This document shows, in pieces, positions 35,172 through 38,478 of a DNA stretch of 38,478 nt; the first letter of the stretch is position 1, and each line of letters starts with the position of its first letter. The notes under the pieces are model-generated. The model was given only the letters and a program-made list of their open reading frames with translations, did not search any database and was not told the origin of the DNA. Made by a program: the position numbers and the translations under genes. The stretch is taken from assembly GCA_017898095.1 (NCBI GenBank), contig JAGKQJ010000021.1, positions 1 through 38,478 on the forward strand. The letters are read 5' to 3'. This DNA comes from Bacillaceae bacterium Marseille-Q3522. GTDB taxonomy: Bacteria; Bacillota; Bacilli; Bacillales; Cytobacillaceae.

Positions 35172-35687
35172 CTATTCCTCCCATTTTAGTAAGCCTTTTT
35201 TGTGAAACCACTTAAGAACCCGTCTTTCCAAAATCCGGTTAAAGCGTGTAATCAAACCATCCGTTTGCACAACCGGGATCACTAATACTGTATAAAAGCC
35301 GCCTCTATTCCCGCCTAAAATATCAGTGAATAATTGATCACCGATCACAACGATTTCTGTTTTTTGCAGACTCATTTCTTTCAGAGCTTCGTAAAAAGCC
35401 CGCTTTAAAGGTTTTCTTGCTTTAGAAATAAACGGAATTTGCAGAGGTTCTGAGAAAATTTTTACCCGGTTTTCATTATTATTTGAAACAATCGTAATCT
35501 GTATCTCGTTTTTTTTCATTTCGGCAAACCAATTGATAATCGCCGGAGTTGCCATAGGACGATCCCATTCAACTAATGTATTATCAAGATCTGTTATAAT
35601 CCCTTTTATCCCTTTTTCTTTTAACTGCTCCGGGCGAATTTCTAATACGCTTTTCACTTGTTGGTTTGGTAAAAATTTCTTCAACAT
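35172..35687 (-). CDS. yqeG: HAD-family phosphatase YqeG
   Basis: A 171-residue HAD (subclass IIIA) hydrolase. Motif I is DLDNTLVEWD (both catalytic Asp), motif II is in ITIVSNNNENRV, the lysine region is KARKPLKRAF, and motif III/IV is VVIGDQLFTDILGGNRGG. The family is linked to phosphatidylglycerophosphate phosphatase activity in other lineages; the substrate here is not settled by the sequence. The ATG at 35687 has GAGGTG nine bases upstream. It appears to be the first gene of the yqeG-yqeM run; the TTGACA on the minus strand near 35740 lacks a well-spaced -10, so its promoter is unclear. Confidence 0.93.
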   Translation of the reverse strand: MLKKFLPNQQVKSVLEIRPEQLKEKGIKGIITDLDNTLVEWDRPMATPAIINWFAEMKKNEIQITIVSNNNENRVKIFSEPLQIPFISKARKPLKRAFYEALKEMSLQKTEIVVIGDQLFTDILGGNRGGFYTVLVIPVVQTDGLITRFNRILERRVLKWFHKKGLLKWEE

Positions 35688-35926
35688 CTATCTTTGCACC
35701 TCATTCGTCCAACCGTATTTTACCGTATTATCATACCATGAAGTGTCAATGTGATAAACTACTGTTTCATTCGTCATTCTTCGACGGCTAATTCTTTTCT
35801 TATGTATTAAAAGAAAAATATTTGATGAGATATATTCTGGAAAAAGCTTGTCCATTTATGAAACAGGATAATTTTGAATCAATCTGTGAAAAATATTTTT
35901 CGACAAAATGACGGTCTTTCCAACAT
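35688..35926. other. Divergent region between yqeG and the DnaA boxes
   Basis: No supported gene. It contains the leader of yqeG and A/T-rich sequence; no firm promoter for either direction was identified. Confidence 0.4.
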
Positions 35927-36025
35927 TGTGGATAACTTTACCCACATTATACACATTAATATAGCAGGAATTGTTTCCTTTATAAACAATTTAACCACAG
36001 GTTATCCACCGGATCCTGTGGATAA
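35927..36025. promoter_or_regulatory. DnaA-box cluster upstream of sda
   Basis: Sites: TTATCCACA on the minus strand at 35927-35935 and 36017-36025, TTATACACA on the plus strand at 35947-35955, and one-mismatch sites TTAACCACA (35991-35999) and TTATCCACC (36002-36010). In B. subtilis DnaA bound upstream of sda links its expression to replication initiation; the same arrangement is seen here. Confidence 0.85.
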
Positions 36026-36158
36026 CAAGAACAGTTGTTCTAATTGTTTTATTCTGATAAAGTAAGAGTACAGCATGAACATCGCATTTTTATTACATTT
36101 AAAACACATAAATCCCATATACCGACTTACATTAACCTTAAAGCGAGGTGAATCTGAT

Positions 36159-36299
36159 ATGCGCAAGTTATCAGATGAGTTATTAATTGAGTCTTATCGC
36201 AAAGCAACAGAGCTTAAACTCAGTATTGATTTTATCCGCCTTATCGAAAAAGAAATTCAGCGTCGTTCTCTCACTCACAAAATTAAAGCCTCATCCTAA
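36159..36299 (+). CDS. sda: Sporulation checkpoint protein Sda
   Basis: A 46-residue helical hairpin protein ([20 protein letters not shown], then [18 protein letters not shown]) matching Sda in length and sequence. Sda inhibits the KinA histidine kinase and so blocks the sporulation phosphorelay when replication is active or impaired; it is short-lived. GAGGTG stands eight bases before the ATG at 36159; I took this start because the upstream part of the open frame is not Sda-like. It is a single plus-strand gene with DnaA boxes upstream and a strong terminator after it. Confidence 0.96.
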   Translation: MRKLSDELLIESYRKATELKLSIDFIRLIEKEIQRRSLTHKIKASS

Positions 36300-36375
36300 T
36301 CCCTTCGGCGGAATCTTCAGACGGTGACTTTGTTTTCAAGTTTCCTGCGTGGATTCCTGAACTAACCTTTGAAAG

Positions 36376-36420
36376 AGAAAAAGGGTATCGCAGAAATTCT
36401 GTGATACCCTTTTTCTTTTT
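36376..36420 (+). terminator. Terminator of sda
   Basis: AAAAAGGGTATC and GATACCCTTTTT, with an inner CAGA/TCTG pair, followed by CTTTTT. It begins about 75 bases after the sda stop. Confidence 0.9.
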
Positions 36421-36448
36421 CATATACGTAAGGAGGAAGATCCCCCTC

Positions 36449-36530
36449 AAAAACGGGATGATTCAATCGGGCTGGGTAGAGTCTCCGCCCGATTCCCGAT
36501 TTTTTCCCGCTGATACTAATTCACTTTGTG
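36449..36530 (-). repeat. Family C repeat after pepF, also a likely terminator
   Basis: On the minus strand GTGAATTAGTATCAGCGGGA begins about ten bases after the pepF stop. A nested hairpin follows: CGGGA (36454-36458) with TCCCG (36494-36498), and AATCGGGC (36465-36472) with GCCCGATT (36487-36494). TTTTTGAG comes after it on the minus strand and CGATTTTTT on the plus strand, so it can end pepF. The loop GGAGACTCTACC recurs in the comEB copy. Confidence 0.7.
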
Positions 36531-36537
36531 ACATCGT

Positions 36538-38327
36538 TTATTTATCAGCCGTTAATGCTAAAAATTCTTCAACATCATTCATACAAAGCCGGACGCCATT
36601 TTCCCAAAATTGCGGTTTTGTTAAATCAACTTGCAAATGCTTCATCGCCAAATCTTCCACTTTCATCGAAGCAGTGTCTTTTAATAGGTTCATATATTTC
36701 TTTTCAAAGCCTTTTCCTTCTTCAAGGCTTTTTGCATAAATGCCAAGTGAAAATAAATAACCGAACGTGTAAGGGAAATTATAAAAAGGAACACGTGTAA
36801 TATAAAAATGCAATTTTGACGCCCAAAAATAGGGATGATATTCGGCCAATGCCCCGCCAAACGCTTCTTTTTGTGCTGCTGTCATAAGTTCATTTAACTT
36901 TTCAACGCTGACAATCCCTTTCTTCCTTTCCTCATAAAATCTCGTTTCAAAAAGAAAACGCGCACGCAGATTCATAAAGAAAGCAACAGAACGGGCAACT
37001 TTATCTTCCAGCAAGGTGATTTTTTCTTCACGTGAAACGGCATTTTTCACGGCTGCATCCGCCACAATCATTTCCGCAAAGGTAGAAGCAGTTTCTGCAA
37101 CATTCATTGCATAAGAGCGATTCAATGTCGGCAGACCGTTCATGGAATACGTGTGAAAGCCGTGGCCTAATTCATGAGCCAGAGTCGAAACATTTGATTG
37201 CGTGCCGGAAAAGGTCATAAATATTCTTGATTGCTTGCTTTCGGGAAAAAACGTACAAAAACCGCCTGCGCCTTTACCGGGACGATCCTCCGCTTCGATC
37301 CAACGGCCGGCAAACGCCCTCTCCGCAAATGCAGGCAATTCGTCACCAAATTTAGAAAATTGTTTTATGATAAATTCCGCGCCTTCCTGGTACGTAATTT
37401 TTTTACCACCGTTTCCAAGCGGTGCATCGACATCATACCAGCTCAATTTTTCCAATCCAAGCAGCTTTGCTTTTCGCTCGAGAAATTTAACGAAAGTCTC
37501 TTTATGATCGGAAATCACTTTCCACATTGTTTCAAGCGTACCTTTTTCCATGCGGTTAATATCAAGCGGTTCTTTTAAAACATCCTGCCATCCTCTCGCT
37601 TGATACACACTTAAACGAAAGCCTGCCAAATGATTTAACGTATGTGCCAAATAATTTGCCTGTTCTCCCCAGGCAACTTCCCAATTTTGAAAAACGTTTT
37701 GACGGACACTTCGATCCGGGCTGTGCATCAAATTCGCGGCCTGACCGACAGAGAGCGACTGATCTTCTACTTTGACTCTCATTTGCCCGCTTATTACGTC
37801 ATACAATTGCCCCCCCAGGCATGATACCCGTCCACACTAAGAGAATTAATAAGCGACTCCTCTTCCTTTGACAACTTCTCTTCTGCTCTTGTCCGTCTCT
37901 CCGTTAATACAAATGTCAAAGGCTTTAATTCTTCATCTTCCAAAATACTTTTCCAAACAGATTCTTCAATAGTTGTTAATTTATCATCAAATATTGTTAA
38001 TACTGTTTGAAATCCTGCGCTAAGTGAAGTATTACGGGCAAGAATTTCTTTCGCTTTTTTATCCGCGGTATTTTGCGCCTGCAAACAGCTGGCAAATGCC
38101 CCGGCCTGGCGGAGCTGTAATGCAATCTTTTCAAAATACTTTAGAATATTTTTGATCGGAGCCAGATCAGAAAGAGAATTACTTGGCTCCCAATTATGTA
38201 CTTCAACTTTAAATTTTTCGATGTTCTTTGCAGTTATATCCAAATGTTCTGCTAATTGAGGTGAATCGCTCCCTCCTGGAAAAAATACATCGAGATCCCA
38301 AACAGGATTGTATGCTTGCTTACTCAT
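36538..38327 (-). pseudogene. pepF: Oligoendopeptidase F (M3 family), interrupted by a frameshift
   Basis: Two overlapping frames make one M3 peptidase of about 597 residues. The first (38327-37794, 177 codons) starts MSKQAYNPVWDLDVFFPGGS behind GGAGG and is in frame until SLSVDGYHAWG. The second (to 36538) begins at QLYDVISGQMRVKVEDQSLS and carries the zinc site HELGH in TLAHELGHGFHTYSMNGLPT and the far glutamate region (VAETASTFAEMIVADA). The two meet in a run of seven G (37810-37816 on the plus strand as C); five or eight would keep the reading frame. Either the gene is broken or the run is a sequencing or phase-variable error. PepF cleaves oligopeptides in the cytosol. A family C hairpin follows the stop. 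Confidence 0.9.
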
Positions 38328-38478
38328 TTTTGTTCCTCCTTTTTTTCTTTAGATGCTATAAGCTTGCCATTACGGTGGTCAGAGGCCGGAAAAAATCTTT
38401 TGCAACCCGCTATACGAATTTTTCCAATCTGGCTTTTCATCCATTATTCATTATATAGTTTTTATTGTTTCATTGCTA

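Noticed and set aside
35690-35760. Sigma-A promoter of yqeG
   Set aside because: TTGACA is present on the minus strand but no -10 box stands at 16-18 bases with a good match.

Overview
The window looks like a chromosomal core segment of a low-GC, endospore-forming Bacillaceae bacterium. The case rests on gene content and order: pgpH-phoH-yqfD-yqfC, nfeD-floA, yqeY-rpsU, mtaB/rsmE/prmA/dnaJ/dnaK/grpE/hrcA, hemW-lepA, yqxA-gpr, rpsT, holA, yqzM, comEC-EB-EA and yqeM-rsfS-yqeK-nadD-yhbY-aroE-yqeH-yqeG follow the Bacillus subtilis yqe/yqf region. Sporulation genes (yqfC, yqfD, gpr, sda) and a CIRCE operator agree. No transposase, phage gene, tRNA, rRNA or CRISPR array was found. Nearly all genes are on the minus strand; rpsT, yqzM and sda are on the plus strand.

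Layout from left to right. 1-3683 is the sporulation/c-di-AMP block, with yqfC preceded by a good sigma-E promoter. 3968-6441 is an envelope-stress operon (nfeD, floA, a small membrane protein) behind a clear sigma-W promoter. 6700-8132 holds yqeY, rpsU and deoC. 8323-17781 holds mtaB, a thiamine-binding-type protein gene, rsmE, prmA, dnaJ, dnaK, grpE and hrcA, started by a sigma-A promoter and a perfect CIRCE. 17962-21169 is lepA-hemW. 21326-22892 is gpr and yqxA. 23039-25350 holds rpsT, holA and yqzM. 25693-29411 is the late-competence DNA-uptake operon comEA-EB-EC. 30110-35687 is a housekeeping run from yqeG to yqeM (ribosome assembly and silencing, NAD and shikimate synthesis, nucleotide turnover). 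35927-36299 is the replication checkpoint gene sda with a DnaA-box cluster. 36538-38327 is an oligoendopeptidase F gene broken at a run of seven G.

The genes are ordinary; the unusual content lies between them. At least four families of short, mostly palindromic repeats fill the intergenic spaces. Family A has ends reading GTTCAAAAAGT and occurs six or more times, once inside the rpsT leader. Family B starts TTTATCGCAGATTAAGGGGC and occurs four times. Family C is a hairpin element that sits just after stop codons. The fourth is a cluster of two near-identical 124-bp units plus a 24-bp-arm hairpin, which splits the yqeK-rsfS gene pair.

Gene-level oddities are an NfeD protein without its ClpP-like protease domain, no spoIIP between gpr and yqxA, no comER beside comEA, and the frameshifted pepF. 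Repeat boundaries, promoters and terminators were read by eye. Family assignments come from recognisable motifs and gene order, not from database searches.
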